A stretch of 64,000 nt of DNA from Clostridia bacterium (GCA_017504305.1 JAFVRJ010000024.1:1-64000), one strand, 5' to 3'; positions 22,989-32,856 are shown, counted from the first letter of the stretch. The notes: generated by a model not told the origin, from the sequence alone. Translations and numbers: made by a program.

Positions 22989-24074
22989 ATGATAAAAGTT
23001 TTAGCAATATTCGGTGGACAATCTACAGAGCACGATATAAGTGTAATAACGGCGATTGAAGCATTAAACTCAATGCCCTTCAGCGGATATAAGACCTATC
23101 CGGTGTATTTGCGTAAAGGCGTTTGGTACGGTGGAGATGCTCTATACGACCTAAAAAATTATGTGGATTTTGATGCCAAAATACATAAAAAACTTCGTTT
23201 AATAGGTAAAAACCTATATGAAGAAAAGCGAAATAAGCTAAAATTTGTAACAGAAGTGGATTGTGCATTGTTACTTACTCACGGGGGCGAGGGTGAGGAC
23301 GGAGCGTTACAAGGATTTTTGGAGGTATCGGGAGTTCCGTTTACGTCATCCGGGGTAGGTGAGTGCGCGCTTACGATAGACAAATACCTTACCAAATTGG
23401 CGCTACGAGATGCCGGCGTAAAAGTTGTGGATGGATTAAAAGTGGATGATTTTAGCGAAGAATCCATTAAAAATGTGGAAAAATCAATAGGGTATCCCGT
23501 GTTCGTTAAGCCCAATTCACAGGGGAGCAGTATCGGCGTCGGGCTTGCTGAAGATAAAAATACTCTTACCGAAAAAGTCAAGGTTGCGTTAGAGTACGAT
23601 AGCTCTGCTTTGGTGGAAAAATATCAAAGCAATTGCTTGGAGTTGAATTGTGCGGTTTATAGCGATGGTGAAAATTATCACCTTTCCGAAGTGGAAAAAC
23701 CACTTGGGGCAAAAGAGTTTTTGACCTTCCAAAATAAGTATTTGGATGGTGTAAAAGGTGGTATGAGTAATTGCGGTAGGGAGTTTCCTGCAAAAATTAA
23801 CGACTCATTACGCGAAAAAATCCAAAATACTTCGCTTTACGTATATAAGAAGCTTAACTTATTCGGTGTGGTTAGGTTTGATTATATGTATACAGAGGAG
23901 CTGTACCTTAACGAGATTAACGCTATTCCGGGCTCTCTTGCACATTACCTATTCCCTAATTTGAGCTATACTGAATTTTTAAAAAGTCTTATCGACGGCG
24001 CAATTAAAAAAGGACTGCCGGTTAGGAAGTCCTTTGAGTCACAAGTATTAAAAGTAGGGAGGGGGAAGGGTTAA
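22989..24074 (+). CDS. ddl: D-alanine--D-alanine ligase
   Basis: The 361-residue ATP-grasp enzyme starts VLAIFGGQSTEHDISVITA. It has LLTHGGEGEDGALQGFLE near residue 92, the ATP loop KPNSQGSSIGVG near 174 and the metal-binding EINAIPGSLAHYLFP near 306. It joins two D-Ala for the wall precursor. The first D-Ala binding Glu of EHDIS is present. It pairs with the murF just upstream. Its 3' end overlaps the convergent rqcH by 4 bp. D-Ala-D-Ala rather than D-Ala-D-Lac specificity is assumed. Confidence 0.93.
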   Translation: MIKVLAIFGGQSTEHDISVITAIEALNSMPFSGYKTYPVYLRKGVWYGGDALYDLKNYVDFDAKIHKKLRLIGKNLYEEKRNKLKFVTEVDCALLLTHGGEGEDGALQGFLEVSGVPFTSSGVGECALTIDKYLTKLALRDAGVKVVDGLKVDDFSEESIKNVEKSIGYPVFVKPNSQGSSIGVGLAEDKNTLTEKVKVALEYDSSALVEKYQSNCLELNCAVYSDGENYHLSEVEKPLGAKEFLTFQNKYLDGVKGGMSNCGREFPAKINDSLREKIQNTSLYVYKKLNLFGVVRFDYMYTEELYLNEINAIPGSLAHYLFPNLSYTEFLKSLIDGAIKKGLPVRKSFESQVLKVGRGKG

Positions 24075-25747
24075 TTTTTTACCCAATCGGTGGGCTTGAC
24101 AACGATGGTTTTGTAGTTGACGTAGTTTACAAGTCCCGGTTTACCAAGCTTTTTGACGTGCTTTCTTAAGGTGTAATCAACCTCGGCTTTAGGATTATCA
24201 CGCGCTTCGGAATAGTATGAAACAACCTCTGCAACACGCTCGATAACGGAGTCGGGGACGGCTTTTCCATGCGATAAAATTACACCGTGCGAGCCATGGT
24301 AAGTTTTGGTATGAAGCCACAAATCTCCACCCTCGGCAACGTTAAAAGTAACCTCGTCGTTTTGGGTATTATTGCGTCCGACGTATACCTTAAATCCGCC
24401 GATTTCAAAGGTAAGAGGGGGCGTTTTTTTAGGCAATTTCGGGTTCTTTTTTTTGCCGTCGGAAGCTTCTTTTTTACCGCCTTTTTTGAGTGCGTCAAGC
24501 TCGGCGTTTATCTCTTTATATTCGGCATCGGTTGAGCTTGTTTGGATGCTTGCTTTTATGCTTTTTAGGTATTCTTCAAGCTCGTATAACTTTGTGATTT
24601 CCGCTTTGGCGTAGTTTTCCGCTCCTTTGGCTTTATTATAGCGTTTAAAGTACTTTTCGACGTTTTTTTGAGCAGAAATAGTGGGGTCTAATGGAATTTC
24701 GACCTCACAAGTATTATAAAAATCATCACATTTTATAATACTCATACCACGCTCAACGCGGTATAAATTGCATTTTAGTATCTCACCGAGCTCCCTAAAT
24801 TTGTCTTTGTTTTTGCTGTCTTCTATGGTGCGCAAATTGTCCTTTATACGACGCTCGGTTTTTGTGATCAAAGCCTTTAATTTTTGGTTGAGTTTTAGGG
24901 TGTCGCGGTGCTTCTTCGATTCCAGCGCGCTATCTCTATAAAACGCTTCGATTGCGCTTGATAAATCCACCTCGTTTTTGTAGCTCCCCTTCTCTTTCCT
25001 CGAGAGGTAAGGGTATGCAAAAAATCCTATGCACTTACCGTTTTCGTCGTACTGGGTGCAGGGTGAATATCCCTCGTAACGGTATAGGTCGTTTATTCTT
25101 GTTGAGGCAACTTTGCTACCGCTTTCTTTGCTAACCGCGATAAGCTCCAAAGCGCTTTCCTTACTCAAGCCGTTGATTTGTCCGTAAACCTTTTTTACGT
25201 CCTCGCTTGCTACCGCTTCGGTTACCGCCTCAACGTCGGTAAGTAGCGCTTTCGATTTAGCGGGGTAGGTGTAAGAGGCTTGGGGGAATACCGTACGAGA
25301 GTGCTCGTTCATTACGCGCTTGACCGCATCCAAAATTTTATACTCGTTGTTACAAAGTACAACGTTGGACGCGCCTCCCATAATTTCGATTATAACTCTA
25401 AAGCGTGTCGCATCGTTTAGTTCGTTGCGCGTCATTATGGTAAACTCGACAAGTCTATCTTCGTTCAAAGTAGTTACGCGTTCGATAGCTCCACCGCTTA
25501 AATGTTTGCGTAAAAGCATGCAAAAATTGGGCGGAACAGGGGTATTTACGTATTTTTGCGTGCTAAAATGCACTCTCGGCATATCGGAGCGACAGCAAAA
25601 ATATAAGTGTCGATTGATGCCTTTTGCTCGTATCATAAGTACGATTTCTTCCTCTGACGGCATACCGATTTTATCGATTCTACCACCTATGAGTGCGTCG
25701 TCCATCTCGGCACATAGAGCTTTTAACGTAACTAAATCGTTTGGCAT
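24071..25747 (-). CDS. rqcH: RqcH (NFACT family) ribosome quality control factor
   Basis: The 558-residue protein matches the bacterial NFACT/Rqc2 family (once named FbpA). NFACT-N spans about residues 1-180 and includes the EDRLVEF segment (DR motif) near 100. A long coiled coil spans about 280-430. The NFACT-R domain is near 440-545 (VGRNNTQNDEVT, WLHTKTYHGSHGVI). RqcH binds the free 50S subunit carrying a stalled chain and recruits Ala-tRNA to add alanine tails for degradation. It is a lone gene with a leaderless-type promoter. Proteases ClpXP and Lon are encoded just beyond on the other strand. Confidence 0.93.
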   Translation of the reverse strand: MPNDLVTLKALCAEMDDALIGGRIDKIGMPSEEEIVLMIRAKGINRHLYFCCRSDMPRVHFSTQKYVNTPVPPNFCMLLRKHLSGGAIERVTTLNEDRLVEFTIMTRNELNDATRFRVIIEIMGGASNVVLCNNEYKILDAVKRVMNEHSRTVFPQASYTYPAKSKALLTDVEAVTEAVASEDVKKVYGQINGLSKESALELIAVSKESGSKVASTRINDLYRYEGYSPCTQYDENGKCIGFFAYPYLSRKEKGSYKNEVDLSSAIEAFYRDSALESKKHRDTLKLNQKLKALITKTERRIKDNLRTIEDSKNKDKFRELGEILKCNLYRVERGMSIIKCDDFYNTCEVEIPLDPTISAQKNVEKYFKRYNKAKGAENYAKAEITKLYELEEYLKSIKASIQTSSTDAEYKEINAELDALKKGGKKEASDGKKKNPKLPKKTPPLTFEIGGFKVYVGRNNTQNDEVTFNVAEGGDLWLHTKTYHGSHGVILSHGKAVPDSVIERVAEVVSYYSEARDNPKAEVDYTLRKHVKKLGKPGLVNYVNYKTIVVKPTDWVKN

Positions 25748-25753
25748 AATTCA

Positions 25754-25782
25754 ATTATAAACACTAAATCACGTTATCGCAA
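25754..25782 (-). promoter_or_regulatory. Leaderless-type promoter of rqcH
   Basis: On the minus strand TTGCGA, 17 nt, TATAAT and then TGAATT directly before ATG. The expected transcription start is the A of the ATG. No Shine-Dalgarno exists. Confidence 0.7.
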
Positions 25783-25809
25783 CCGATTTTAAGGAATTAG
25801 GCAAAACAG

Positions 25810-25838
25810 TTGCATTGCCTCTTTTTATATGTTAATAT
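25810..25838 (+). promoter_or_regulatory. Promoter of tig
   Basis: TTGCAT at 25810-25815, a 17-nt spacer, then TAATAT at 25833-25838. The leader contains a small GGCGC-ACGAAA-GCGCC hairpin and CGGAGGT before the start. Confidence 0.65.
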
Positions 25839-25893
25839 ATACGGGCGCACGAAAGCGCCTGAAACTTAAGATTAATTCGGAGGTATATAAATT

Positions 25894-27213
25894 ATGGAGT
25901 ATTCAGTACAAAAACTCGACAAATCAAAGGTCGAAATCGCTATCAGCATCGAAAAGGAAGAGTGGAAAAACTATATCCAAGAAGCTTACAACAAGAATAA
26001 GCATCGTTTTGCTATCGAAGGCTTCCGTAAGGGTAAAGTTCCGTTCAGCATTCTCGTTAAGAGATATGGTGAAGAGTTCTTCTATGAAGACGCTCTCGAT
26101 ATAGCAGTAAACAAGACTTATAGCGAAATTTTAGAAAAAGAAAAACTCGACGTCGTATCTCGTCCCGAGCTCGACGTTAACGCAATAGATGCCGAAGGCC
26201 TTAAAGTAGTTATCGGCGTAGCTGTTTATCCCGAGTTTGAAGTAGCACAATACACCGGTCTCAACCTTAAAAAGGTTGAAGGTAAAGTTAAGAAGGCTGA
26301 AATCGACGCTGAAATCGCTCGTGAACAAGAGGGTAACTGCCGTTGGATCGACGTAACCGACAGAGCTGTTAAAGAAGGCGACCAAATCAACTTCGATTAT
26401 AGTGGCGCTATCGACGGCGTTAAGTTTGAAGGCGGTACCGCCGAAAAACAAAACCTCACCATCGGCTCCAAGCAATTCATCCCCGGCTTTGAAGATCAAC
26501 TTATCGGCAAAGAAATCGGCAAAGAATGTGCAGTTAACGTAACTTTCCCTGCTGATTACCATGCAGCAGACCTTGCCGGTAAAGAAGCAGTATTCACCTG
26601 CCTTATCCACGAAATCAAGTACAAAGAGCTTCCCGCTCTCGACGATGAATTCGCAAAAGATTTAGGATACGACACTTTGGCCGAATACAAAAAGGAAGTT
26701 AAGGCAAGACTTCAAAAGAAAGCAGATCAAGATGCTACCAACCAAGAGAATGAAGCATTGTTATCCACCATCGTTGATGCAACCGAAATCGATATCCCCG
26801 ATTGCATGATCGAAGACGAAATCGACCGTTATATTGCCAACATGAAGCAAAACATGGCTCAATACGGGCTTAAGTTTGAAGATTACCTCAAGTATCTCAA
26901 CACAACCGAAGACGCTATCCGCAACGAGCGTAAAGATGCAACCGTTCGCGAGCTCAAGATCGGTATGGTAATCGAAGCTATCGTTAAGAAAGAGAACTTG
27001 GTTCCCACCAAAGAAGACTTTGAAGCTGAACTCAAAAAGCAAGCTGACGAGCAATCTCTCACCGTTGAAGAGTACACCAAGAACCTCGACGAAAGAGCAT
27101 ACAACTACATGATGACTCGTCTTATGGACGAAAAACTCATTGCTTACCTCCGCGAGAACAACACTTTCGCAGCAGCAAAAAAGTCTGCTAAAAAGGAAGA
27201 AGCAGCAGAATAA
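25894..27213 (+). CDS. tig: Trigger factor
   Basis: The 439-residue ribosome-bound chaperone has an N-terminal ribosome-binding domain containing the signature GFRKGKVPF near residue 45. The FKBP-type prolyl isomerase domain (about 160-245) has FDYSGAIDGVKFEGG and FIPGFEDQLIG. A helical C-terminal domain and a Lys/Ala/Glu-rich tail follow. CGGAGG lies before the ATG. It is the first gene of the tig-clpP-clpX-lon-engB block. Confidence 0.97.
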   Translation: MEYSVQKLDKSKVEIAISIEKEEWKNYIQEAYNKNKHRFAIEGFRKGKVPFSILVKRYGEEFFYEDALDIAVNKTYSEILEKEKLDVVSRPELDVNAIDAEGLKVVIGVAVYPEFEVAQYTGLNLKKVEGKVKKAEIDAEIAREQEGNCRWIDVTDRAVKEGDQINFDYSGAIDGVKFEGGTAEKQNLTIGSKQFIPGFEDQLIGKEIGKECAVNVTFPADYHAADLAGKEAVFTCLIHEIKYKELPALDDEFAKDLGYDTLAEYKKEVKARLQKKADQDATNQENEALLSTIVDATEIDIPDCMIEDEIDRYIANMKQNMAQYGLKFEDYLKYLNTTEDAIRNERKDATVRELKIGMVIEAIVKKENLVPTKEDFEAELKKQADEQSLTVEEYTKNLDERAYNYMMTRLMDEKLIAYLRENNTFAAAKKSAKKEEAAE

Positions 27214-27256
27214 TCCAAGTAAAATCCACATAGTGTAGACTGATTGGAGGTGGACT

Positions 27257-27865
27257 ATGAATAACGAAATCAAATCGGTAATGATGCCTATCCCCACCGT
27301 AATAGAGCAAACCAATAGGGGCTCTACTGCGTACGATTTATACTCAAGGCTTCTTGAGGACAGAATTATTTTCTTGACGGGGGCAATAGACGATGCTACC
27401 GCCAATCTGGTAGTAGGTCAACTCCTTTATTTAGAGACTAAAGACCCCACTAAAGATATTTGCTTATACATCAACTCGCCCGGCGGTAGCGTAACCGCCG
27501 GTATGGCGATTTTCGATACCATGAACTACGTTAAGTGCGACGTTAGCACCATTTGCGTAGGCATGGCAGCTTCGATGGGAGCTTTCTTGCTCGCAGCCGG
27601 CACCAAAGGCAAGCGTATCTGCTTACCCAATAGTGAAGTTATGATTCACCAACCTTTAGGTGGTGCTCAAGGCCAAGCAAGCGATATTAAGATTGTTGCA
27701 GACCACATCTTAAAGATTAAGGCAAAGCTCAATAAATTCTTGGCTGAAGCCACCGGCAAGCCCATTGAAGTAATCGAGCGCGACACCGACCGCGATAATT
27801 ATATGTCGGCAGAAGAAGCCAAGGAATACGGTCTTGTAGACCAAGTATTTTATACCCGTAAATAG
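27257..27865 (+). CDS. clpP: ATP-dependent Clp protease proteolytic subunit
   Basis: The 202-residue serine protease has the catalytic Ser in [11 protein letters not shown] near residue 100, the His in MIHQPLGG near 125 and the Asp near 175. [10 protein letters not shown] is the family stretch. ClpP forms a 14-mer that works with ClpX, encoded 9 nt downstream. GGAGGTGG precedes the ATG. N-terminal processing is expected. Confidence 0.97.
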   Translation: MNNEIKSVMMPIPTVIEQTNRGSTAYDLYSRLLEDRIIFLTGAIDDATANLVVGQLLYLETKDPTKDICLYINSPGGSVTAGMAIFDTMNYVKCDVSTICVGMAASMGAFLLAAGTKGKRICLPNSEVMIHQPLGGAQGQASDIKIVADHILKIKAKLNKFLAEATGKPIEVIERDTDRDNYMSAEEAKEYGLVDQVFYTRK

Positions 27866-27874
27866 GAAGGTCAA

Positions 27875-29116
27875 ATGGACTTTATAAAAGAATATCTATG
27901 TTGTTCGTTTTGCGGTAAGTCGGAAGGCGAGGTCGACGTGCTTTATGCAGGTCAAGACGGTGCGTTTATCTGCAGAGAGTGTGCCGAAAAACTCGTAACC
28001 CTCTTTAAAAAAGAGGAAGCTAAAAATTCCGATGCAAAAGACGGCGTAAACTTAATTTCTCCAAAAGAGATTAAAGCCAAACTCGACGAGTATATCGTCG
28101 GGCAAGATGCTGCGAAAAAGATTCTTTCCGTAGCCGTTTACAACCATTACAAACGCGTATTGGGTACGGCGGACGGCAAGTATCAAGACGTAGTGCTCGA
28201 AAAGAGTAATATTTTAATGCTTGGACCTACCGGTTCGGGCAAGACCTTGCTTGCAAAGACCTTGGCAAACGTTCTCAACGTACCCTTTGCGATTGCCGAT
28301 GCAACGGCATTGACCGAAGCCGGTTACGTTGGTGAGGACGTCGAAAACATCCTTTTGAAGCTTATTCAAGCAGCAGGCGGTGACGTCAAAAAAGCGGAAA
28401 AAGGCATTATTTACATTGACGAAATCGATAAAATCTGTCGTAAATCCGAAAACGTTTCCATTACTCGTGACGTATCGGGCGAGGGCGTACAACAAGCGCT
28501 CCTCAAAATCCTCGAAAGTACCGTTGCAAACGTACCTCCGCAAGGTGGCAGGAAGCATCCCCAACAGGAGTGCATCCCGATTGATACCACCGATATATTA
28601 TTTATTTGTGGCGGGGCCTTCGTAGGGCTCGATAAGATAGTAGGTAAACGTAAAGACACGTCGACGATAGGGTTTAACGCATCTATACGCACAGAGGAGC
28701 AAAGCTACCGTGAGGTTATGGATGATTTACAACCTGACGATCTTATTAAATTCGGCTTAATTCCGGAGTTTGTTGGACGTATACCGGTAATTGCGACGTT
28801 GGATCCTCTTGATGAGAAGGCGTTGATATCGATTTTAAGAGAGCCTAAAAACGCTTTGACCAAGCAATATAAGAAGCTTTTGGATATGGACGGCGTAGAG
28901 CTTGAGTTTTCGGAAGAAGCGGTAAGAGCCATTGCTCAAAAAGCAATTAAGCTAAATACGGGAGCGAGAGGATTGCGCACCATCGTTGAAAACGCCGTTT
29001 TAGGCTTGATGTACGACGTGCCGAGCGATAAAACGATAACCAAAATTACGGTTACCGACAAATGCATAGAGGGCGTAGCGCCACCTATTGTAGAGCATCG
29101 AGAAGAGGCGGTTTAA
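27875..29116 (+). CDS. clpX: ATP-dependent Clp protease ATP-binding subunit ClpX
   Basis: The 413-residue AAA+ unfoldase has the N-terminal zinc finger [10 protein letters not shown]...ICREC (residues 10-36), Walker [16 protein letters not shown] near 114, Walker B IIYIDEID, the VGEDVEN pore region and the IGF-type ClpP loop (STIGFNA near 266). It unfolds tagged proteins and feeds ClpP. AGGAAGG lies before the ATG. Confidence 0.97.
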   Translation: MDFIKEYLCCSFCGKSEGEVDVLYAGQDGAFICRECAEKLVTLFKKEEAKNSDAKDGVNLISPKEIKAKLDEYIVGQDAAKKILSVAVYNHYKRVLGTADGKYQDVVLEKSNILMLGPTGSGKTLLAKTLANVLNVPFAIADATALTEAGYVGEDVENILLKLIQAAGGDVKKAEKGIIYIDEIDKICRKSENVSITRDVSGEGVQQALLKILESTVANVPPQGGRKHPQQECIPIDTTDILFICGGAFVGLDKIVGKRKDTSTIGFNASIRTEEQSYREVMDDLQPDDLIKFGLIPEFVGRIPVIATLDPLDEKALISILREPKNALTKQYKKLLDMDGVELEFSEEAVRAIAQKAIKLNTGARGLRTIVENAVLGLMYDVPSDKTITKITVTDKCIEGVAPPIVEHREEAV

Positions 29117-29131
29117 CACCAATAATTTACA

Positions 29132-29160
29132 TTGATTTTATCACCCGCGGGTGATAAAAT
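29132..29160 (+). promoter_or_regulatory. lon promoter filled by a perfect palindrome
   Basis: TTGATT at 29132-29137, a 17-nt spacer and TAAAAT at 29155-29160 form the promoter. A perfect 26-bp palindrome (half-site ATTTTATCACCCG, 29135-29147) covers nearly all of it, from inside the -35 to the end of the -10. With no loop it is a better operator than terminator, so a dimeric repressor probably controls lon. The site matches neither CIRCE nor the CtsR heptad repeats. Confidence 0.65.
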
Positions 29161-29182
29161 TGTCTTATAAATAGGAATACGT

Positions 29183-31462
29183 ATGAAAAACGCAAAAATG
29201 ATAATGATAGCGACCGAGGAAGTGGTCTTTCCGTACGAGTGCGGTAAGCTCCGCGTTACCGAGGACGCAGATATAATTGCTATACAAAGAGCCGTTGCGA
29301 AAGGTGAACGCATAGTACTTGTTCCCATACGCGAAGGTGAGCGTCCAAAGGACGGCGATATTGGCATACCGATTGATATCGAGCAATTTATATATTTACC
29401 CGAGGACACAGAGGGCGCAATTTTGATGTATAAAACGGCTACCTGTCGTAACGTTGTACACGAAATGGAGTTTGACGGCATTGCAACTACCGTTTCTCTT
29501 GGCGCCTGTCCTTTTTATACTTCAGCGGATGAAGATACTTTGCGCGCATATTTCGACCATGCGAGTATGTTATATAACGGCCTCGCGCACGTAATAAGCA
29601 ACGCGGGCGGTAACGTTGTAAACCTCGAATTCGACTCTGTAAACACCGATATCGATGCAATCGTAATTTGGCTTAAAACGGCAAATAAGTATCTGTTCTT
29701 TACGGAAATGGATACCGAAAAGCGCCTTGTTGAGTTTGCAAAAGCTTTGGAGTTTGAAGTTTACGCAATGGGCCTTGAGATGCAAGTTAGCCAAAAGGTC
29801 CGTGAAAGCATGGACAATAGCCAACGCGAGTATTACGTAAGAGAGCAAATCCGCGCCCTGTCCGAAGAAATCGGCGACGAGGATGAAGAAGGCACTTACC
29901 TCGACAAAATCGATGCGCTCAAGACCTCGGACGAGAATAAAGAAAAATTCCGTCGTGAAGTCCGTCGTTTACGTCGTACTGCTCCTGCAAGCCCGGATAT
30001 GGCTTTGATCAAGAATTATCTTGATACAGTTATCGAGCTTCCTTGGGGAGAGTATACCGAGGACAACGAAGACCTTAAGGTTGCTCAACAAGTTTTAGAT
30101 GAAGATCACTACGGCATCAAAGAAGTTAAGGAGCGTTTAATCGAGGCTCTTGCCGTCAGAAAGCTTTCCAAAGAGGGCAGAAGTCCCATTATTTGTCTTG
30201 TAGGGCCTCCCGGAATAGGTAAAACCTCAATTGCCAAGTCAATTGCTCGTGCAATGAACAAAAAGTATGTTAGATTGAGCTTTGGTGGCGTTCGTGACGA
30301 AGCGGAAATCAGAGGACACCGCAAAACTTACGTTGGCGCTATGCCGGGTAGAATTGTTACTTCAATTGCAACCGCAGGCAGTATGAATCCCGTTTTCTTG
30401 ATGGATGAAATCGATAAGATGGCATCTGATTACAAGGGTGATCCTGCAAGTGCGCTTTTGGAAGTGTTGGATCCGGCGCAAAACGTCAACTTCCGCGACC
30501 ACTTCTTGGAAGTACCTTTTGATTTAAGCCAAGTTTTATTTATAACCACCGCAAATACTCTCGATACCATATCAAGGCCCTTACTTGATCGTATGGAAAT
30601 TATCGAGATGAGCGGATATACCGCCCCCGAAAAGGAGCAAATTGCCAAACGCTACATTTTACCTCGCGCTATCAAAGATAACGGCGTAAAAGAGGAGTGG
30701 ATGGAAGTTAGTGATGATGCAATCGTTGCGATAATTGATAATTACACTCGCGAAAGTGGCGTTAGAAGTTTGGAAAAACAAATCAATAAAGTAGTACGTA
30801 AGGTTGCGCGCAAGTTCGTCGAAGACGAAAACGCTCCCAAAGCATTAATTACCAAGGATAATCTTAACGAGTATCTTGGTGAGCCGGTAGTTCCTCCTTC
30901 AAAGGGTTTAAGAGAATCGGAAGTGGGCGTTGTAACAGGTCTTGCATGGAGTGCGGTAGGCGGTAGCACTATGGAAGTGGAAGTTGCTTACTCAAAGGGC
31001 AAGGGAGAGTTGCTCCTTACCGGCAGTCTTGGCGACGTTATTAAGGAAAGCGCACGTATTGCGATGAGTTACGTACGCATCCATGCTTCGGAACACGGCA
31101 TAGACGAGGAATTGTTTGACAAAAACAACGTTCATATACATATGCCCGAAGGCGCTACACCTAAGGATGGTCCCAGTGCAGGCATAACTCTTGCAACTGC
31201 AATTTGCTCTGCGTTTAGCGGTAAAAAGGTTCGTTCAGAAGTAGCCATGACGGGTGAACTTACCTTAAGAGGTAAAGTACTTCCGATCGGCGGACTCAAG
31301 GAAAAGACTCTTGCGGCGTTGCGTGAGGGTTGTAAAATCGTATATCTCCCCGAAGATAACCGCAAAGACTACAAAGATTTACCCGACTTGGTAAAAGAGA
31401 ATTTGGAATTCCGCTTTGTTAAGGAAGTAGGCGAGGTGTTGAAAGGAGCAATCATATGGTAA
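29183..31462 (+). CDS. lon: ATP-dependent protease Lon
   Basis: The 759-residue LonA protease has an N-terminal substrate domain (1-300). The AAA+ module has Walker A GPPGIGKTSIAKSIA near 343 and Walker B VFLMDEIDKM near 407. The C-terminal protease domain has catalytic Ser in PKDGPSAGITLA near 663 and catalytic Lys in GGLKEKTLAA. AGGAA lies before the ATG. It has its own promoter and palindromic operator but sits with tig-clpP-clpX. engB overlaps its 3' end by 7 nt. Confidence 0.97.
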   Translation: MKNAKMIMIATEEVVFPYECGKLRVTEDADIIAIQRAVAKGERIVLVPIREGERPKDGDIGIPIDIEQFIYLPEDTEGAILMYKTATCRNVVHEMEFDGIATTVSLGACPFYTSADEDTLRAYFDHASMLYNGLAHVISNAGGNVVNLEFDSVNTDIDAIVIWLKTANKYLFFTEMDTEKRLVEFAKALEFEVYAMGLEMQVSQKVRESMDNSQREYYVREQIRALSEEIGDEDEEGTYLDKIDALKTSDENKEKFRREVRRLRRTAPASPDMALIKNYLDTVIELPWGEYTEDNEDLKVAQQVLDEDHYGIKEVKERLIEALAVRKLSKEGRSPIICLVGPPGIGKTSIAKSIARAMNKKYVRLSFGGVRDEAEIRGHRKTYVGAMPGRIVTSIATAGSMNPVFLMDEIDKMASDYKGDPASALLEVLDPAQNVNFRDHFLEVPFDLSQVLFITTANTLDTISRPLLDRMEIIEMSGYTAPEKEQIAKRYILPRAIKDNGVKEEWMEVSDDAIVAIIDNYTRESGVRSLEKQINKVVRKVARKFVEDENAPKALITKDNLNEYLGEPVVPPSKGLRESEVGVVTGLAWSAVGGSTMEVEVAYSKGKGELLLTGSLGDVIKESARIAMSYVRIHASEHGIDEELFDKNNVHIHMPEGATPKDGPSAGITLATAICSAFSGKKVRSEVAMTGELTLRGKVLPIGGLKEKTLAALREGCKIVYLPEDNRKDYKDLPDLVKENLEFRFVKEVGEVLKGAIIW

Positions 31463-32091
31463 TCAAATCGGCAGAATTCATTACCAGCGCCGGAACGGTT
31501 GCGCAAATCATAAAAGGGAAGGTGCCCGAGATAGCCGTCGTTGGACGTTCTAACGTCGGCAAATCGAGCTTTGTTAACTTTATGTGCAACCAATCGAGGC
31601 TTGCCAAAACGTCCAAAGAACCGGGCAGAACGCGTCTTGTAAACTATTTCAACATCAATAAGGGCGAGTTTTATTTTGTAGACCTTCCCGGGTATGGTTT
31701 TGCAAGGGTTAGCGATGCCGAAAAGCAAAAATGGGGTACGATAATAGAGTCTTATTTCAAAGAAAGCACCGGACTTAAAAACGTATTCGTACTACTCGAT
31801 ATCAGGCGCGACGTAAGCGGTGACGATATCGATATGCTTAATTATTTATATCATTATAATATACCGTTCACAATTATTGCCACCAAAGGTGATAAGCTCT
31901 CGCGTAGTGCCGGCTTAAAGCGCAAGCGCGAAATAGCTAATTCCATAAAGGTTGGCTTTGATAACGTAATACTTACGTCCTCGCTCGATAAGAAGGGCAA
32001 GGAGGACGTTTTAGCGCGTATCGAGCAAATACTCGAGCATGCTAAATCTGCGCCCGTAGAGGAGCCGGAAGAGCTTTTTAAGGAAGTTTAA
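31456..32091 (+). CDS. engB: Ribosome biogenesis GTPase EngB/YsxC
   Basis: The 211-residue GTPase has G1 GRSNVGKSSFVNFM near residue 28, G3 DLPGYGFARV near 76 and G4 TKGDKLS. It is needed for 50S assembly. The lon-engB order is common in Firmicutes, and here they overlap by 7 nt. The C-terminus is slightly extended with an acidic tail. Confidence 0.95.
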   Translation: MVIKSAEFITSAGTVAQIIKGKVPEIAVVGRSNVGKSSFVNFMCNQSRLAKTSKEPGRTRLVNYFNINKGEFYFVDLPGYGFARVSDAEKQKWGTIIESYFKESTGLKNVFVLLDIRRDVSGDDIDMLNYLYHYNIPFTIIATKGDKLSRSAGLKRKREIANSIKVGFDNVILTSSLDKKGKEDVLARIEQILEHAKSAPVEEPEELFKEV

Positions 32092-32093
32092 AG

Positions 32094-32792
32094 ATGAAGG
32101 TTTTTGCTATAAGCGATCCACATTTATCCTTTGACGAAACAAAGCCGATGAACATATTCGGCTCCGTTTGGGATAACCATTGGGACGATATTACCGCCGA
32201 CTGGGAAAAGAAGGTTGCGGATGAAGATATCGTACTTATAGCAGGGGATATTTCGTGGGCGATGCACCTTGAAGACGCCAAAAGGGATTTGGAAACAATC
32301 GGTCGCTTAAAGGGAATCAAAGTGCTTATACGCGGTAACCACGACTATTGGTGGTCGAGTTACAAGAAAATTAAGGAAATCCTTCCGGAAAACACGTATT
32401 GCCTACAAAACAACGCATTAAAGTTCGGTAAATACGTAATTTGCGGTACTCGCGGATGGAGCGTGCCGGAGCTTGGCGTTACACCAGAAGAAAACGACCT
32501 TAAGCTTTACGAAAGGGAAAAACTTCGTTTGGAAATGAGCCTTAAAGAGGCTAAAAAACTCCAAGAGGAAGGGGACGTCTTAATAGGCATGATGCACTTT
32601 CCGCCATTCAACTCTCGTTACTTAAGTTCTTACTACACCGATTTGTTTAAGGAGTACGGCGCCGATGCAGTAGTCTACGGTCATCTTCACGGCAATGCTT
32701 CGCGCACCGTTCTTACCTACGAAAAGCAGGGTATTAAGTATTACTTAACCTCTTGCGACAAACTTGGCAACGAGCTACAACAAATCTTCTAA
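32094..32792 (+). CDS. Calcineurin-like metallophosphoesterase
   Basis: The 232-residue protein has the metallophosphoesterase motifs DPHLS near residue 8, GDISW near 52, GNHDYWW near 80 and GHLHG near 197. The insertion NIFGSVWDNHW near residue 21 is typical of a Firmicutes subfamily of unknown substrate. The ATG lies 2 nt after engB, so it is in the same message, and a terminator follows. Confidence 0.85.
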   Translation: MKVFAISDPHLSFDETKPMNIFGSVWDNHWDDITADWEKKVADEDIVLIAGDISWAMHLEDAKRDLETIGRLKGIKVLIRGNHDYWWSSYKKIKEILPENTYCLQNNALKFGKYVICGTRGWSVPELGVTPEENDLKLYEREKLRLEMSLKEAKKLQEEGDVLIGMMHFPPFNSRYLSSYYTDLFKEYGADAVVYGHLHGNASRTVLTYEKQGIKYYLTSCDKLGNELQQIF

Positions 32793-32820
32793 AATTTAAA
32801 ATCGTTCTAAAAATTTACGA

Positions 32821-32856
32821 ACACCCGAACACTTGTTTGCTTTCGGGTGTTTTTTG
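32821..32856 (+). terminator. Terminator after the metallophosphoesterase gene
   Basis: ACACCCGAA at 32821-32829 pairs with TTCGGGTGT at 32842-32850 and is followed by TTTTTTG. It ends the proteostasis block before the dcw cluster. Confidence 0.85.

Noticed and set aside
26131..26610. 159-residue frame opposite tig
   Set aside because: Antisense shadow of a highly biased gene; no ribosome binding site and no family resemblance. The same applies to the long antisense frames in obgE (15748-16215) and tsf (59580-60077).
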